The notes: generated from the sequence alone by a model not told the origin. 52,788 nucleotides of DNA from an uncultured Bacteroidales bacterium (GCA_946405575.1 CAMJHP010000017.1:1-52788), one strand, 5' to 3'; counted from the first letter of the stretch, positions 37,105 to 46,531 are shown. Numbers and translations are program-made.

Positions 37105-38382
37105 TCAGTCGTTTGATTCGTTTTTGATGCCGCTTAATAAATCTGCGAGCAAAGCAGTTTGGTCTACGTTCATGTCGGTGCCGTGTTTAATGAGATAAGC
37201 CTCTTTTAGGGTCTCCATCGGGTCGCGGTTCAGGATGTCGTCGAGGCTTTTCATCTGCCGACTTCCGACGATGGTGGAAACATCAGTTTGTGGTATGATT
37301 TTTTGGATTTTGCAAAGCACGGCATTCTTCGTGTTCATCAGGTCTTCAAGTTCTCTAATGTCATCGTTGTTTGCCCTGTCCATCTTCACTTTGAGGACGA
37401 CATAGGAGTAGTCGTCGTCGGGCTTTTCGTGAAGTCGGTCGGGAAGTGCCTTCTTGATGAGCGTCTTGAGTTTGGCTGGCGACAGTTCGGCGTCGTCGTC
37501 GGGCAAAACCACGAGTTTGTGCTGAGGTTCGTAAACGATTTGTTCCACTTTAGGATGTCGACCCACCTCGAAAGTCACGAGGTCAATGCCGTGAGTGTAG
37601 TCTTTTTCGGCAAACGACATAGGCAAGACGCTTCCCGAATAGCGTGCCCAATCGGTATTCCAGATGTGTTGGCGTTTGTGGATGTGGCCGCAGGTCAGGT
37701 AGTCGGGGTGGTCGGTCCAACCTTCCATATTCACTTCTTCTTGTCCGCCGATGACGATTTTCTCGCTATAGTCGCTCTTTGCGATATCGGCACCTTTGGC
37801 GTACATATGGGCCATCATCACCAAGGTTTGGCCAGGATAAAGCTCCCTTGCGCGGTCGGTTATGGTATGCAGGAAAATATTAACGCCCTGCGAGTAGTTG
37901 GCGTTTTGCACTACATCGCTGCGAAGGTAGGGCACAGCCAGCACCACGACTTGTTCTCCATCGCTGTTGCTCACGGGAATCAGGAGATCGTCATAATCCA
38001 CTTGCCAATAGCCTTCTTCGTTTTCGGTGGATTGCTTCCATTTGCGATGCACGGTGCCACGAATCTCCACCTTGTGGCGTGTGAGCATAGGACGTGGTGC
38101 TTCCAGCCGACTTGCTGAGTCGTGGTTGCCGGCGGTGATGACGACTTGCATTTGTGGACAAGCTTGCGTGGCATCGGCCAAGAATTCGTAATACGCTGAT
38201 TGGGCGGCTGCTGAGGGGTTGCCATTGTCGAACACGTCGCCCGCCACGAGCAGGGCATCGGGCTGGTGGGTATTGATTTGGTCCAAAAGCCAGTTTAGGA
38301 AATGCGTGTGTTCCGGCAGTCGGTCGTTTCCGTGAAACAGGTTGCCCAAGTGCCAGTCGCTGGTTGCAATGATTTTGATCAT
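37105..38382 (-). CDS. sbcD: SbcD, nuclease subunit of SbcCD
   Basis: About 425 residues from the ATG at 38382 (MIKIIATSDWHLG). Metal-binding phosphoesterase motifs are DWHLG (Asp9, His11), VAGDVFDNG, TAGNHDS, MMAHMYAKG and LTCGHIHKRQ. The frame extends 39 codons further to 38499, but that stretch is unlike the family and begins close to the predicted transcription start, so it is excluded. It is an Mn-dependent exonuclease/endonuclease acting with SbcC. First gene of the sbcDC operon. Confidence 0.95.
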   Translation of the reverse strand: MIKIIATSDWHLGNLFHGNDRLPEHTHFLNWLLDQINTHQPDALLVAGDVFDNGNPSAAAQSAYYEFLADATQACPQMQVVITAGNHDSASRLEAPRPMLTRHKVEIRGTVHRKWKQSTENEEGYWQVDYDDLLIPVSNSDGEQVVVLAVPYLRSDVVQNANYSQGVNIFLHTITDRARELYPGQTLVMMAHMYAKGADIAKSDYSEKIVIGGQEEVNMEGWTDHPDYLTCGHIHKRQHIWNTDWARYSGSVLPMSFAEKDYTHGIDLVTFEVGRHPKVEQIVYEPQHKLVVLPDDDAELSPAKLKTLIKKALPDRLHEKPDDDYSYVVLKVKMDRANNDDIRELEDLMNTKNAVLCKIQKIIPQTDVSTIVGSRQMKSLDDILNRDPMETLKEAYLIKHGTDMNVDQTALLADLLSGIKNESND

Positions 38383-38510
38383 AGTGATTGGTATTTGAAA
38401 ATACTGTGGAGATGGAGGAGAATGAACCTCCCGCAACCTCCCGTTGATAATCAGTTGTTTACAGAATTTCAAGGACAATTGGTCGCAAATACGACACATT
38501 TTTCACTTCG

Positions 38511-38518
38511 CAAAGATA
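38511..38518 (-). promoter_or_regulatory. Probable -7 box for sbcDC
   Basis: Plus-strand CAAAGATA is TATCTTTG on the minus strand, an exact TAnnTTTG. It implies a ~120-nt leader before the ATG at 38382. The -33 element is poor. Confidence 0.45.
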
Positions 38519-38552
38519 TGCAGTTCCCGCCACATGCGAAAGGCTTTTGTTT

Positions 38553-38585
38553 AAAAAAATGACAATCAATCCTGTCCGATTGTCA
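38553..38585 (-). terminator. Intrinsic terminator at the end of the WYL-linked gene cluster
   Basis: TGACAATC (38560-38567) pairs with GATTGTCA (38578-38585). In the minus direction the stem is followed by seven T. It would end transcripts arriving from the lipoprotein gene at 38783, before the sbcDC promoter. The rest of the gap 38586-38782 shows nothing recognisable. Confidence 0.65.
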
Positions 38586-38782
38586 ATCGACAAGCGGGAC
38601 TCAAGGAGAGCGGCCATTGATGTGATTCAGACGAGGTTGTTTATGTGAATGCCACTGAGTATCAGGATGATTGTTGGAGCGTGTTGGACGAAAACTGTAT
38701 AGCGATAAATCTATGTGAAGGGTCGGAATGCGACTGATTCCGTGTAGGATCTAACCTTTGATTTGTTTGGGGCGGGGGATAA

Positions 38783-39451
38783 TCAATCATCCATTTCACA
38801 CAATTCTTCGATTGATGGATAATTGGCATATTCCTCCAATTTTGCGTCCATCGAACAGATGCGTTTGCCTTCGCAATCGAAGGCTTCAATACGGTTGTAT
38901 CTACCGCCACAGGGATAATACTCATAGCTTTGCATAATAAGGAATTGATTTTCCTCGCTAAGCCCAATAAAACCTCTATTTGTCGGCAAGCATATAGCTT
39001 CTTTCTTTCCAAGTTCAACGATAAAACTCTCCACATTCCTATAATCACAGCATCCTTCCACCAACAGTTTTAGGTTTTCATCAGGATAGGAAATGATGGT
39101 AACGCGCTGAATCGTTGGAATGGTATCGGCGGGCATGGTGAAGGATTCGGTTGTGTTGTATCTGGTGCCATCAGTATCTAGATGGGTCAGAAGCATCATC
39201 TCCGATTTTTGTTTTTGCTTGTCGTAAGCCCATAACGAAACCTGTTCAAGAGGAGGCCAAATTCCGATAGAATCGTCATCGTATGCTTCAACATTGGTAA
39301 ACACAGCATAATGAGAGTCTTCCGCAACAAGCTTTGCTGTAGTGGGAATACCATAATAATCAATCTTTGACTTGTGCTGTTCTGTCCTATTGCAGCTCAA
39401 CAATACTGCAAAGAACAAAACCATACGAATCCACAATGTTATGTTTTTCAT
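38783..39451 (-). CDS. Lipoprotein of unknown function
   Basis: A 222-residue protein with a signal peptide and the lipobox VLLSC (Cys20). The mature part is acidic and beta-rich, with CCDYRNVESFIVELGK and CGGRYNRIEAFDCEGKRICSMDAKLEEY, which suggest a small beta-propeller-like or sandwich domain with several Cys residues. No family is recognised. It is the last gene of the minus-strand run that begins at the DUF2130 gene, 34 nt after its neighbour and before a terminator. Confidence 0.6.
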   Translation of the reverse strand: MKNITLWIRMVLFFAVLLSCNRTEQHKSKIDYYGIPTTAKLVAEDSHYAVFTNVEAYDDDSIGIWPPLEQVSLWAYDKQKQKSEMMLLTHLDTDGTRYNTTESFTMPADTIPTIQRVTIISYPDENLKLLVEGCCDYRNVESFIVELGKKEAICLPTNRGFIGLSEENQFLIMQSYEYYPCGGRYNRIEAFDCEGKRICSMDAKLEEYANYPSIEELCEMDD

Positions 39452-39485
39452 GGGTTAATTCTTATCTGTTATACTCAATATCAAT

Positions 39486-40307
39486 CTACATTGCTCTTTT
39501 CAAAAAGTCTAATTCGTTTTTGGCTTCAGGATGGCCCATCTCTGCCGCTCTTTTCAAATATTTCACGGCCTTTTTTCTTAATTGTTGGTCGCTACTCATA
39601 GAGAGCAAACGCCATTCTTGCCATAAGGAATCCGCTTTCTTATGTTCGGCCTGTTCCCTGTACCGATCCACACCCTTGTCTCTGTCAATAACATACCTAC
39701 TCAAATCATCATATTCCATTTGCTTAAGTATTTCAGTTCGTACTTCTTCGGTCGTGTATGGAGATTCGGTCAATATGTAGTTTATCATCCTTTTTGCCTT
39801 TGGTTCATCCTTTTTGCCTTGAAAAACGCTATCACACGCCACCGTATAAGTAGGAAATGTGTCGATGCCCATATACCATAGAAACAATGACTCAATATTG
39901 CCAATGCCAAAAGCAAGCATATCCCATATTTCCTCATCTTTTCGACAAATATATAAATACTTAAAGGCATCATCATCTATCGAACCGAAGTCCAGATAGC
40001 CTGTCATCCATTCGATGATGTAATCTGAAATTGGTTTGACCAATCGAAGACATTCCGCCAAGATCTGGCATCGTATATGACTATCAGGGATCAGCAGGTA
40101 ACATTTTTCAAGAAAGAACCTGTCCAAGTCAAAATCTACCTGTTTGAACGCTTCCCATGCAGACAAACAATCAGGATCGATGTCTTTATCTTGATATATT
40201 CCTGTGTATTCCTCAAGGCAACAGTATGCAAAGACCTTTTTCTTTATGATTTCCTTATCTACTTCGCCTCTTGGTGAATATTGTTTATCAAACGGATTCA
40301 TTGGCAT
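39486..40307 (-). CDS. Protein of unknown function with a C-terminal SEL1-like repeat
   Basis: About 273 residues, cytoplasmic, strongly helical and rich in Asp, Tyr and Cys. The C-terminus QQLRKKAVKYLKRAAEMGHPEAKNELDFL matches one SEL1-like (TPR-type) repeat, suggesting a protein-interaction role; earlier regions (ISDYIIEWMTGYLDFGSIDDDAFKYLYICRKDEEIWDML) look like helical repeats too but are not assignable. ATGs at 40307 and 40301 are both possible. Nine nt separate it from the upstream small gene. Confidence 0.6.
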   Translation of the reverse strand: MPMNPFDKQYSPRGEVDKEIIKKKVFAYCCLEEYTGIYQDKDIDPDCLSAWEAFKQVDFDLDRFFLEKCYLLIPDSHIRCQILAECLRLVKPISDYIIEWMTGYLDFGSIDDDAFKYLYICRKDEEIWDMLAFGIGNIESLFLWYMGIDTFPTYTVACDSVFQGKKDEPKAKRMINYILTESPYTTEEVRTEILKQMEYDDLSRYVIDRDKGVDRYREQAEHKKADSLWQEWRLLSMSSDQQLRKKAVKYLKRAAEMGHPEAKNELDFLKRAM

Positions 40308-40316
40308 CTTTGGTTA

Positions 40317-40562
40317 TTATTGCAAATGTTCTTTTATGGTTTCCCATTCATTATTAATATCTTCCATAATAGCAGATGGTTCTTTTATGCTGTTCCCGTC
40401 AGTAAGGATAGCTATTGAAGTGTTTGCGATTTTCAAAGCATCCAGAATAGCCTGTTCTTTGCCAGTTCCGTATGCAAATTCATTCCGTGATAGAATCGCG
40501 CCCAGCGAAGTCTTATAAATGTCGTAGAACTTTTCTTTTTGATAATCAGTCATTTTGTTCAT
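40317..40562 (-). CDS. Small protein of unknown function
   Basis: An 81-residue protein starting MNKMTDYQKEKFYDIYKTSLGAIL; predicted mostly helical, no signal peptide, no known family. A second ATG three codons in is an alternative start. It lies 13 nt after the esterase gene and 9 nt before the SEL1 gene on the same strand, which supports it as a real member of the operon. Confidence 0.5.
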   Translation of the reverse strand: MNKMTDYQKEKFYDIYKTSLGAILSRNEFAYGTGKEQAILDALKIANTSIAILTDGNSIKEPSAIMEDINNEWETIKEHLQ

Positions 40563-40575
40563 TGTATTTTTCTGT

Positions 40576-41184
40576 TTAATGAGAGAAAACTTGTTTTCGA
40601 ATCAACTTCAACGCTCTGCTGCCAAGGCGATGTCCCTCTTTCCTTTCAATAAGAATCGTGTAACCATAGCCGAAACAAATCGCCTGATTTGACAGTACTC
40701 CTTCTGGGCCTATCAATTCATCGTGAATACAGAATAAGGCATAATCATGTTCGCCAGATGTTGGTTCATGCGTTTGGATAAACTCCTCAAATCTGCGGCA
40801 CACACCTTCATCAAGGATATATTGCTGTATTCCATCTTGCCGTGGGACGAAGTAGTCTTTAGTGCCGAACCCGACCGATTTGCGAATAAGATCCGCAATA
40901 TTGCAAGCTGGATTACAGATGATACGAAAAGCCTCACCAATATTTACATACATTAGATACAGTCCACCCAACGAGGTTCCAAGCAATACATAGGGCCTGT
41001 AGGTTTCGATTGCAGCATTGATGATTTTAACCGACTGTGCCAAATCTTCATTAACTTCCACGGCATACCAGTCGAACATTGGCAAATGCTTTTGCACGGA
41101 TTGGAGCGTGTCGGTATTGGCTCCAGAGCCTAATCCGTGGACATAAATTCCTTTTTGTAACGGACTATTGTTTATAGTTATCAC
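40576..41184 (-). CDS. YqiA-like alpha/beta-hydrolase
   Basis: A 202-residue esterase-like protein. The oxyanion segment is YVHGLGSGANTDT; the nucleophile elbow is GTSLGG with Ser71; Asp155 (in CIHDELIG) and His185 (in KEGHRLG) complete the triad. This matches the small YqiA/YcfP family, which hydrolyses short-chain esters in vitro and whose natural substrate is not established. Its ATG overlaps the previous stop by 4 nt (ATGA), so it is translationally coupled to the 411-residue gene upstream. Confidence 0.75.
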   Translation of the reverse strand: MITINNSPLQKGIYVHGLGSGANTDTLQSVQKHLPMFDWYAVEVNEDLAQSVKIINAAIETYRPYVLLGTSLGGLYLMYVNIGEAFRIICNPACNIADLIRKSVGFGTKDYFVPRQDGIQQYILDEGVCRRFEEFIQTHEPTSGEHDYALFCIHDELIGPEGVLSNQAICFGYGYTILIERKEGHRLGSRALKLIRKQVFSH

Positions 41185-42416
41185 CTTATTGATTTTTCTA
41201 TGGCTTTCAGTACGACCTCACACGGTTCAATCACCTTAATTGTCCGAAGTCCATCTGAACCACCGACTGAAAGTGTTATAAGACTACCTTCAGTTTGATG
41301 ATACCGAGCGATTTTCGTGGGTTCCACAGACACAATATATCTTATTCGGATAAAAACAGGCTTGTCATTGGCTTGCATCAACCTTATATAGCCTAGAATT
41401 GTCTCTTGGCATTTTTTCCGCCCTGACAATTCACTGCTTGCTATCATTGTCTCTAACGCGGCATCGCGAATGGTATGGTGTTCTTTTGATTGTTTTGGTT
41501 TCATTCTCAGTAATTCTTTGGGGAAGCAATCGGGGTGAATAATTTTGACCAACTCGAACAATTCCTCGGTTTTTTTCATCGCCAATTCCCTTGTTTTGTC
41601 ATCAAGCTTGTCAAAAGGATTCTCAACCTCATGGGCAAACGTCTTATTCTTTGGATGAATAATGCCTAATTCGTTCAGTCCAACAAACGACAACGAAAAA
41701 GCACTATTCTTGCCTATGAAAGCAATAGAAGAGGGTTTGTCGTTGGTTTCACGATCGACAATCTCCATTTCCTGTTTTTCGCCTTCAACCAAGAAGTTGT
41801 ACAGAAAACCTTTATACAACAGTTTCACTGGCCGCTCCCAAAACATGGGAGCGACGAGATCGTCAAAGACACATGGGAGAAGAACATCGCCCCTAAATGT
41901 ATATAATCCATACTTGCCATCCCACTTCGCCGTGAAGCCAAGACCGCCCGAACTGCGCCAATCAATCCGCACTTTTCCTTCTGGAGTTTTTATCTCACCT
42001 TGGGGTGTAAGGATAATCGTGGATTCTGGTTGAACAGGCACTTGGCCTTCATTGATACGAGGGCTGTGAATCAAAACGCAAACGTCACTAGCATAGTCAA
42101 CATAGTATTCATTTGTGCGTTGATGTGGCTTGTGATTTGAGATGCCGTATTTTTGTGAAATCAAAAACCCCCTAAGCCAATCCCAATCCCTTCTATCAGA
42201 AGATAAGAGAGGATCGAAATCGTCCTCTATGGTCTGTATGGTTTCGGACAAAATCACATCAATATTCCAACCTGCTTGTTCTGCAACTGAACGATACAAT
42301 CCAAATAAATCATCCTTGTCGATTTTGTCTTTTTCAAGGCAATATTTTATGTATGAATCCTCGAAAAACAGTTCAAGGTCTTTTTCTGAAATAGTGGTTT
42401 TTGCAATTGTAAGCAT
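41181..42416 (-). CDS. WG-repeat-like protein of unknown function, paralogue of 49468-50736
   Basis: A 411-residue soluble protein. Residues ~1-205 closely parallel the protein at 49468-50736: TTISEKDLELF versus TTINEKDIEQF, QAGWNIDVILSETIQTIE versus KAGWMIDSILSDTIQEIE, STIILTPQGEI versus STIILSPQGEI, and LLPCVFDDL versus LFPCIFDYV. The KWDGKYGLYTFRGDVLLPCVFD stretch resembles a WG repeat (a beta hairpin often found as a ligand- or protein-binding unit). The C-terminal halves differ more. No catalytic motif. It overlaps the YqiA-like gene by 4 nt. Confidence 0.65.
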   Translation of the reverse strand: MLTIAKTTISEKDLELFFEDSYIKYCLEKDKIDKDDLFGLYRSVAEQAGWNIDVILSETIQTIEDDFDPLLSSDRRDWDWLRGFLISQKYGISNHKPHQRTNEYYVDYASDVCVLIHSPRINEGQVPVQPESTIILTPQGEIKTPEGKVRIDWRSSGGLGFTAKWDGKYGLYTFRGDVLLPCVFDDLVAPMFWERPVKLLYKGFLYNFLVEGEKQEMEIVDRETNDKPSSIAFIGKNSAFSLSFVGLNELGIIHPKNKTFAHEVENPFDKLDDKTRELAMKKTEELFELVKIIHPDCFPKELLRMKPKQSKEHHTIRDAALETMIASSELSGRKKCQETILGYIRLMQANDKPVFIRIRYIVSVEPTKIARYHQTEGSLITLSVGGSDGLRTIKVIEPCEVVLKAIEKSIR

Positions 42417-42434
42417 AATGTATAAGTCTTATTG

Positions 42435-43061
42435 TTAGTCGTCGTTCAGTAGGTAAAATGAATAGGTACGGCTTCGCTCCAATACATCGTATTCCGTTTC
42501 CGTATGATAATGCAAGATGCTGGCATCCATGATGAAGTCCGTGCGTTCCGTGCCGTTTGTCGGCAATTCATCGTAAGGCATGAACAGTGTCGTCTTTGTC
42601 GTGCAGTCGTTGTATGTGGGTGAAGTGTATTGACCTACTATCACATTGCCGTTGACTGACAAATACTTTCTGTTGTAGTTCTTTTGTGCCAATGGCGATC
42701 CATCCTCATTGTAGAAACGCACCAGACAATACAAGTCTGCGTCTTTGAGATTCTTTGTCTCAAATTCCACCGTTATCGTCATGCCTTTTTCGCCGTCCTC
42801 ATGGGTGTTGTGGTCGACAAAAATATGCTTGACGGTGGCCGTTGGCTTGACTTCAGTGTTTTGTACCTGATGATAGGTAACGGTGTTGTCTTGCGTATCA
42901 TCATTCCTCTGAATGACAATCTCTTGCTTGTTGCCCTTCGAGAACGCCCAGCCAAAAATCTTGTAGGCCAATGCACCTTCGCCGAAGAGAAGCAATACCA
43001 GCGGAATGATAACAACAAGCAAGATGACAACAAGCAATATCTTGAACAAACCTTCAATCAT
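42435..43061 (-). CDS. Single-pass membrane protein of unknown function
   Basis: A 208-residue protein with one strongly hydrophobic N-terminal helix (residues 5-27, LFKILLVVILLVVIIPLVLL) lacking a signal-peptidase site, so it is probably membrane-anchored. The remainder is a beta-rich domain (MTITVEFETKNLKDADLYCLVRFYNEDGSPL...) that could be an immunoglobulin-like fold. No family is recognised. It is 3 nt downstream of the small gene at 43065 and 18 nt upstream of the WG-like gene. Confidence 0.6.
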   Translation of the reverse strand: MIEGLFKILLVVILLVVIIPLVLLLFGEGALAYKIFGWAFSKGNKQEIVIQRNDDTQDNTVTYHQVQNTEVKPTATVKHIFVDHNTHEDGEKGMTITVEFETKNLKDADLYCLVRFYNEDGSPLAQKNYNRKYLSVNGNVIVGQYTSPTYNDCTTKTTLFMPYDELPTNGTERTDFIMDASILHYHTETEYDVLERSRTYSFYLLNDD

Positions 43062-43064
43062 GGT

Positions 43065-43313
43065 CTATCTCCTTCCATAAACTTGATTATAATCATATTC
43101 TTCGTACTTCTTGGCAATCTGATGCAGATGATGCGCAAACTCGTTCCGTGTCGTGTAAATCTCGTATCGTCTGGCATACTCGTCGATGAGGTCTTCCAAC
43201 GAGACCTTTCTGTCATAATGATTGTTGATGGCATCTCGAACCGGATGTGACTTGGAGACTTCTGAAATGCCGTAACCGATGGCTCCAGATAATAAACTTT
43301 TGATTACACTCAT
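43065..43313 (-). CDS. Small protein of unknown function
   Basis: An 82-residue protein starting MSVIKSLLSGAIGYGISEVSKSHPV, with a short glycine-rich amphipathic start followed by charged helices. Function is not recognised. It is followed after 3 nt by the membrane protein gene; a 64-nt gap separates it from the SIS gene upstream, with no convincing promoter in it. Confidence 0.5.
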   Translation of the reverse strand: MSVIKSLLSGAIGYGISEVSKSHPVRDAINNHYDRKVSLEDLIDEYARRYEIYTTRNEFAHHLHQIAKKYEEYDYNQVYGRR

Positions 43314-43377
43314 AGTATTTCGGCTTTAACTGTTGTTTTGTTATGGCTTATTCTATTCGTTTTCAAATACTTCACTA

Positions 43378-44430
43378 TCAAAGCAATCCCTTAAACGGAG
43401 TGTTCTTCGGGAAACGTTTGTCTATGCCGCAAGGATTCTGGGGCGAACAGGGCTTTTCGTCATAAGCCTTGGCGATTTCGTCAAACAGGACATACATCTT
43501 GACGAGCAAATCCATCGTTGCCAAAGGAGAATCCAATGCTGTCTCGACCTTGATAACTGGGGTGTTACTAAGAAACACGTCTTTCTTGTCTCTCCAGGTA
43601 ATGCCCCAAATCAAGTCTTTTGCAAACTGCTGTTCTCTTGGCGTCAAGAAAAGGACGAGAGCCGAATCATTCAAATGCTTGGAAAGGAAGATAAACCTTC
43701 CATGACACCAGTTCCTATAGTCACAGAGTTGGACGCTGGCCATTCCTGACTCAACCATTTTCGACTCAAAATCGACGGCAACCGGCCTGCTCCAACCATT
43801 GTAAAGAACAATGTAGTTCTTGATGTCTTGGAGCTTGGGAATCTCACCTTCGACCCTTGGAGCATAATTGAAACAATGGTCAAGTGTCGTGTCAACATGT
43901 AGTTTGTTAAGCGTGTCGCCATCGTTGGTAAAAGCCTTGTAAAGCAGCCCGAACTTACAAATCACATCGATGGTGGCGATGAAAGATTTGGGCTGGGTGA
44001 GCCATTCATAGACAAGCCATTGGGACCCCGCCTTTTTAAGCGTTTTGACGACTTCGTTATCCTCTGTTTCCCTGACCAAGGCACAAGTGTTTTCGGGATT
44101 GACTTTTGCCGCTCGTTTTGCCACATACTTCTCATCCACTCCTTTCCCTGCAGTTGTCGTAAAGAAAACCTTGGAGGCCGCGAGTGCCTTGTCTGAAATG
44201 GACGACAAGGACAATGGTGTCAAAGCTTTTGCCATTCCTTGGTTAGCTTCATAGAGCAAAGCCGCGTAATCCATAGCGCTGAATGAGCCTCCGCTCCCCA
44301 AGCAATAAAGCGGCTGTTGCGGATGCTCCATGAAGAACTTTCTCAGTCCTTCCACATCCTGATTCCCTGCCCAATTTAATGCAGTTGGAATCATTGAAAG
44401 GGATTCGTTGAATTTGATTTTGTTTGACAT
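43378..44430 (-). CDS. SIS-domain-like protein
   Basis: About 350 residues. The N-terminal third contains LYCLGSGGSFSAMDYAALLYE and PLSLSSISDKAL, then VFFTTTAGKGVDEKYVAKRAAKV, matching the phosphosugar-binding order of SIS domains, though the SxS/T loop reads GGSFSA. A second lobe (YIVLYNGWSRPVAVDFESKMVESG) is like the second SIS half. No kinase or aminotransferase part is attached. The ligand could be a phosphosugar or a nucleotide. ATGs at 44439 and 44430 are both possible. It is 5-14 nt downstream of the DUF2130 gene. Confidence 0.6.
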   Translation of the reverse strand: MSNKIKFNESLSMIPTALNWAGNQDVEGLRKFFMEHPQQPLYCLGSGGSFSAMDYAALLYEANQGMAKALTPLSLSSISDKALAASKVFFTTTAGKGVDEKYVAKRAAKVNPENTCALVRETEDNEVVKTLKKAGSQWLVYEWLTQPKSFIATIDVICKFGLLYKAFTNDGDTLNKLHVDTTLDHCFNYAPRVEGEIPKLQDIKNYIVLYNGWSRPVAVDFESKMVESGMASVQLCDYRNWCHGRFIFLSKHLNDSALVLFLTPREQQFAKDLIWGITWRDKKDVFLSNTPVIKVETALDSPLATMDLLVKMYVLFDEIAKAYDEKPCSPQNPCGIDKRFPKNTPFKGLL

Positions 44431-44443
44431 GAGCTTCATTTAT

Positions 44444-45847
44444 TTATTCATCAATTACTTCGCCATCTTCTGCCTTGTGTGCTTCGTCAAATTTGGCCTG
44501 CATGGTGGTATTGTCTTTTGTTAATGCCTTGATGGTTAGGGCTTCAGCCTTTTTGTTGGCAAGACGCAGGTTATTCTCACTGCCGATGAGCGCATCCTTG
44601 ATTTTCTGCAAATGCGATATGGACTTGTCGATTTCTTCGATGGCCAACTTGAACTTCTCGCTCGCAAGACGGTAATTTTTCCCGAACTTGTCACGGAAAT
44701 CAAGTAATTGGTTCTCGAACTTGGTCACGTCGATAGACTGGCTCTTCGCCACGGCTAACTGCTGCTTGTATTCCAGGCTCTTTTTGGAGGTCTGCACGAG
44801 CAAAGAAATTATGGGCAGGAAGAACTGGGGCCGTATGACGTACATTTTGTCGTATTTGTACGAAACATCAACTATGCCGCCGTTATACAACTCATTTTCA
44901 GGCTCTAAGAGCGATACCAAGACGGCAAATTCGCAGTTTTTAGCTTTGCGGTCGGCATCGAGTTTCTTGAAGAAATCCTCGTTTTTGTGTTTGGTGGCTG
45001 TTTCGTCTGCCTCGTTTTTCATCTCGAACATGATGGAGACATATTCCGTGCCGTCGGGAGCGAAGTCGCGGAAGATGAAGTCGCCTTTCGATCCGCCCGA
45101 GGCATCATTGTCCTTTTCAAAATAGGCATGGGGCATTATTGGCCGCATCATTTGGTTGAATTGAATGCTACAATGCTGTTCAAGTGTCTCTCCGACCATC
45201 TTGGTTGACATCTTCATTTTCAGGTCTTTGTAGTAGTCAATCTGTTCCTGCTTCATGCGAAGCTCTTCCTCGTGTTTCTTGACAAGATTGGCCTCATTGA
45301 TTTGGGCTTCGCGTTTCTCAAGTTCCACAACGTTTTGTAGCTTTGAAATCTCAGCCTCTTTTGACCGAACAATCTCTTGACCCTTGTTTCGTTCCTCCAA
45401 CACAGCCAGTTCACGCTCTTTGGTACTTTGGGCAATGGTGGAATTAAGTTTCTCAATCTCAAGTTCTTTCTGAGCCAATGCTGTTTCCAATTCGCTTTTC
45501 TTTTTGGCTTCTGCACTTTCCAACAAACTATTCAAACGTGCAATTTCAGCGTCCTTCTCGCCTTGCAGTTTGAGAACGTCGGATTCTTTTTCGTTTGTCA
45601 AACGTGCTATTTCCTCATCCTTTGCCCTTAACTCCCGCTCTTTTTGGTTGAGTTGCGATTGGAACGATTGTTCTTTCTTTGCATCGGCCAGTGCTTGTTC
45701 TGCTTTATAACGCTCATTGGCTTCTTCCATCCGATGCTTGATTTCGGACTCGAATTCTGCATTTCTAACTTGGCTCACGATGGCAGCATAGTCGGCTTCA
45801 TCGACGGAAAACACGTTTCCACACTTAGGGCATTTAATTTCTCTCAT
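44444..45847 (-). CDS. DUF2130 coiled-coil protein with PD-(D/E)XK-like core
   Basis: A 467-residue protein. An N-terminal Cys-x2-Cys ([11 protein letters not shown]) suggests half of a zinc ribbon. Residues ~20-220 form a long coiled coil rich in Glu/Lys/Ala. Residues ~225-385 contain GDFIFRDF and [10 protein letters not shown], fitting a DUF2130 PD-(D/E)XK-like nuclease core (Asp ... Glu-Met-Lys). DUF2130 relates loosely to RmuC-like DNA-end proteins; its function is not settled. It heads a minus-strand run of nine genes and is preceded by a -7 box and the TACGAAC palindrome (45892-45927). Confidence 0.8.
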   Translation of the reverse strand: MREIKCPKCGNVFSVDEADYAAIVSQVRNAEFESEIKHRMEEANERYKAEQALADAKKEQSFQSQLNQKERELRAKDEEIARLTNEKESDVLKLQGEKDAEIARLNSLLESAEAKKKSELETALAQKELEIEKLNSTIAQSTKERELAVLEERNKGQEIVRSKEAEISKLQNVVELEKREAQINEANLVKKHEEELRMKQEQIDYYKDLKMKMSTKMVGETLEQHCSIQFNQMMRPIMPHAYFEKDNDASGGSKGDFIFRDFAPDGTEYVSIMFEMKNEADETATKHKNEDFFKKLDADRKAKNCEFAVLVSLLEPENELYNGGIVDVSYKYDKMYVIRPQFFLPIISLLVQTSKKSLEYKQQLAVAKSQSIDVTKFENQLLDFRDKFGKNYRLASEKFKLAIEEIDKSISHLQKIKDALIGSENNLRLANKKAEALTIKALTKDNTTMQAKFDEAHKAEDGEVIDE

Positions 45848-45891
45848 GGTCTTTTGTTTTTTTGGATTAATATTGTTTTTGAGTTACGTTG

Positions 45892-45927
45892 CAAAATTAT
45901 GACGCACCTACGAACATTTTGTTCGTA
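45892..45927 (-). promoter_or_regulatory. Promoter with WYL-type operator, site A1 (DUF2130 operon)
   Basis: Minus-strand -7 box TAATTTTG (plus-strand CAAAATTA, 45892-45899). The perfect palindrome TACGAAC-ATTTT-GTTCGTA (45909-45927) starts exactly 9 nt upstream of it, covering the -33 region. The same layout recurs at 46496-46531 and 52174-52209. The -33 TTTG is missing, which fits an operator replacing or masking it. Confidence 0.85.
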
Positions 45928-45936
45928 ACCATTAAA

Positions 45937-46467
45937 TTATTCGCAAACATATTCCTTGAAGTTGGAATCGGCTCTTCTTAATTTGGGGTTGAAACATTTT
46001 TTCTCTTGATACTTGGTTTCATCCTCGTAGAAAACTTTTGGGACTTTACTCCAAAGTTCCATCCTGCCGCCAGGCAAATCTGAAAACGGGCTGGCGTTAT
46101 CGAGCCAGTCGCTGTCATAGGACTGGGAGTATTTGCCCAAGATGACACATTCACCGTCCACCCCTTCCATCTCGCAGAAGGTGGCGACAAAAGGTAGCGA
46201 CCACTCTCCGTCCTCCTGGTGATAGGAGAAGCCACACACTGACTTGGTAGGGATGAACCAACGCAGTATGCCGCCCAAGTCGATGAACGGTTTTGTCTTG
46301 GGGAAAAGTGGCAAGTGGGAAATCTCGTTAGGGTTGCGACGATAGTATCCGGCAACCACAATAGACCTCATCTGTTCCGGGCGTACGGCTTTGGGATTGA
46401 TGCTGTATTCGGTTTCATTGTCGATTCGCAGCACCACGATTTCTTCAGACTGATAGATTGTTTCCAT
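45937..46467 (-). CDS. Protein of unknown function under both operators
   Basis: A 176-residue soluble protein: METIYQSEEIVVLRIDNETEYSINP, then WFIPTKSVCGFSYHQEDGEWSLPFVA, and a C-terminal part rich in Tyr, Asp, Glu and Lys. No signal peptide or known family. It is transcribed alone or with the DUF2130 operon (90-nt gap containing site A1). Its 206-nt upstream region has two tandem promoters, one with each palindrome type (46496-46531 and 46591-46630), which makes it the point where the two WYL regulators are predicted to meet. Confidence 0.55.
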   Translation of the reverse strand: METIYQSEEIVVLRIDNETEYSINPKAVRPEQMRSIVVAGYYRRNPNEISHLPLFPKTKPFIDLGGILRWFIPTKSVCGFSYHQEDGEWSLPFVATFCEMEGVDGECVILGKYSQSYDSDWLDNASPFSDLPGGRMELWSKVPKVFYEDETKYQEKKCFNPKLRRADSNFKEYVCE

Positions 46468-46495
46468 AGCTTATTGATTTTTTAGTTTCACGATG

Positions 46496-46531
46496 CAAAA
46501 GTATGAATGAGATACGAACGTTTTGTTCGCA
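46496..46531 (-). promoter_or_regulatory. Promoter with WYL-type operator, site A2
   Basis: Minus-strand -7 box TACTTTTG (plus-strand CAAAAGTA, 46496-46503), then TACGAAC-GTTTT-GTTCGCA at 46513-46531, again 9 nt upstream. One arm differs by a single base (GTTCGCA). It would give a ~20-nt leader for the gene starting at 46467. Confidence 0.85.
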
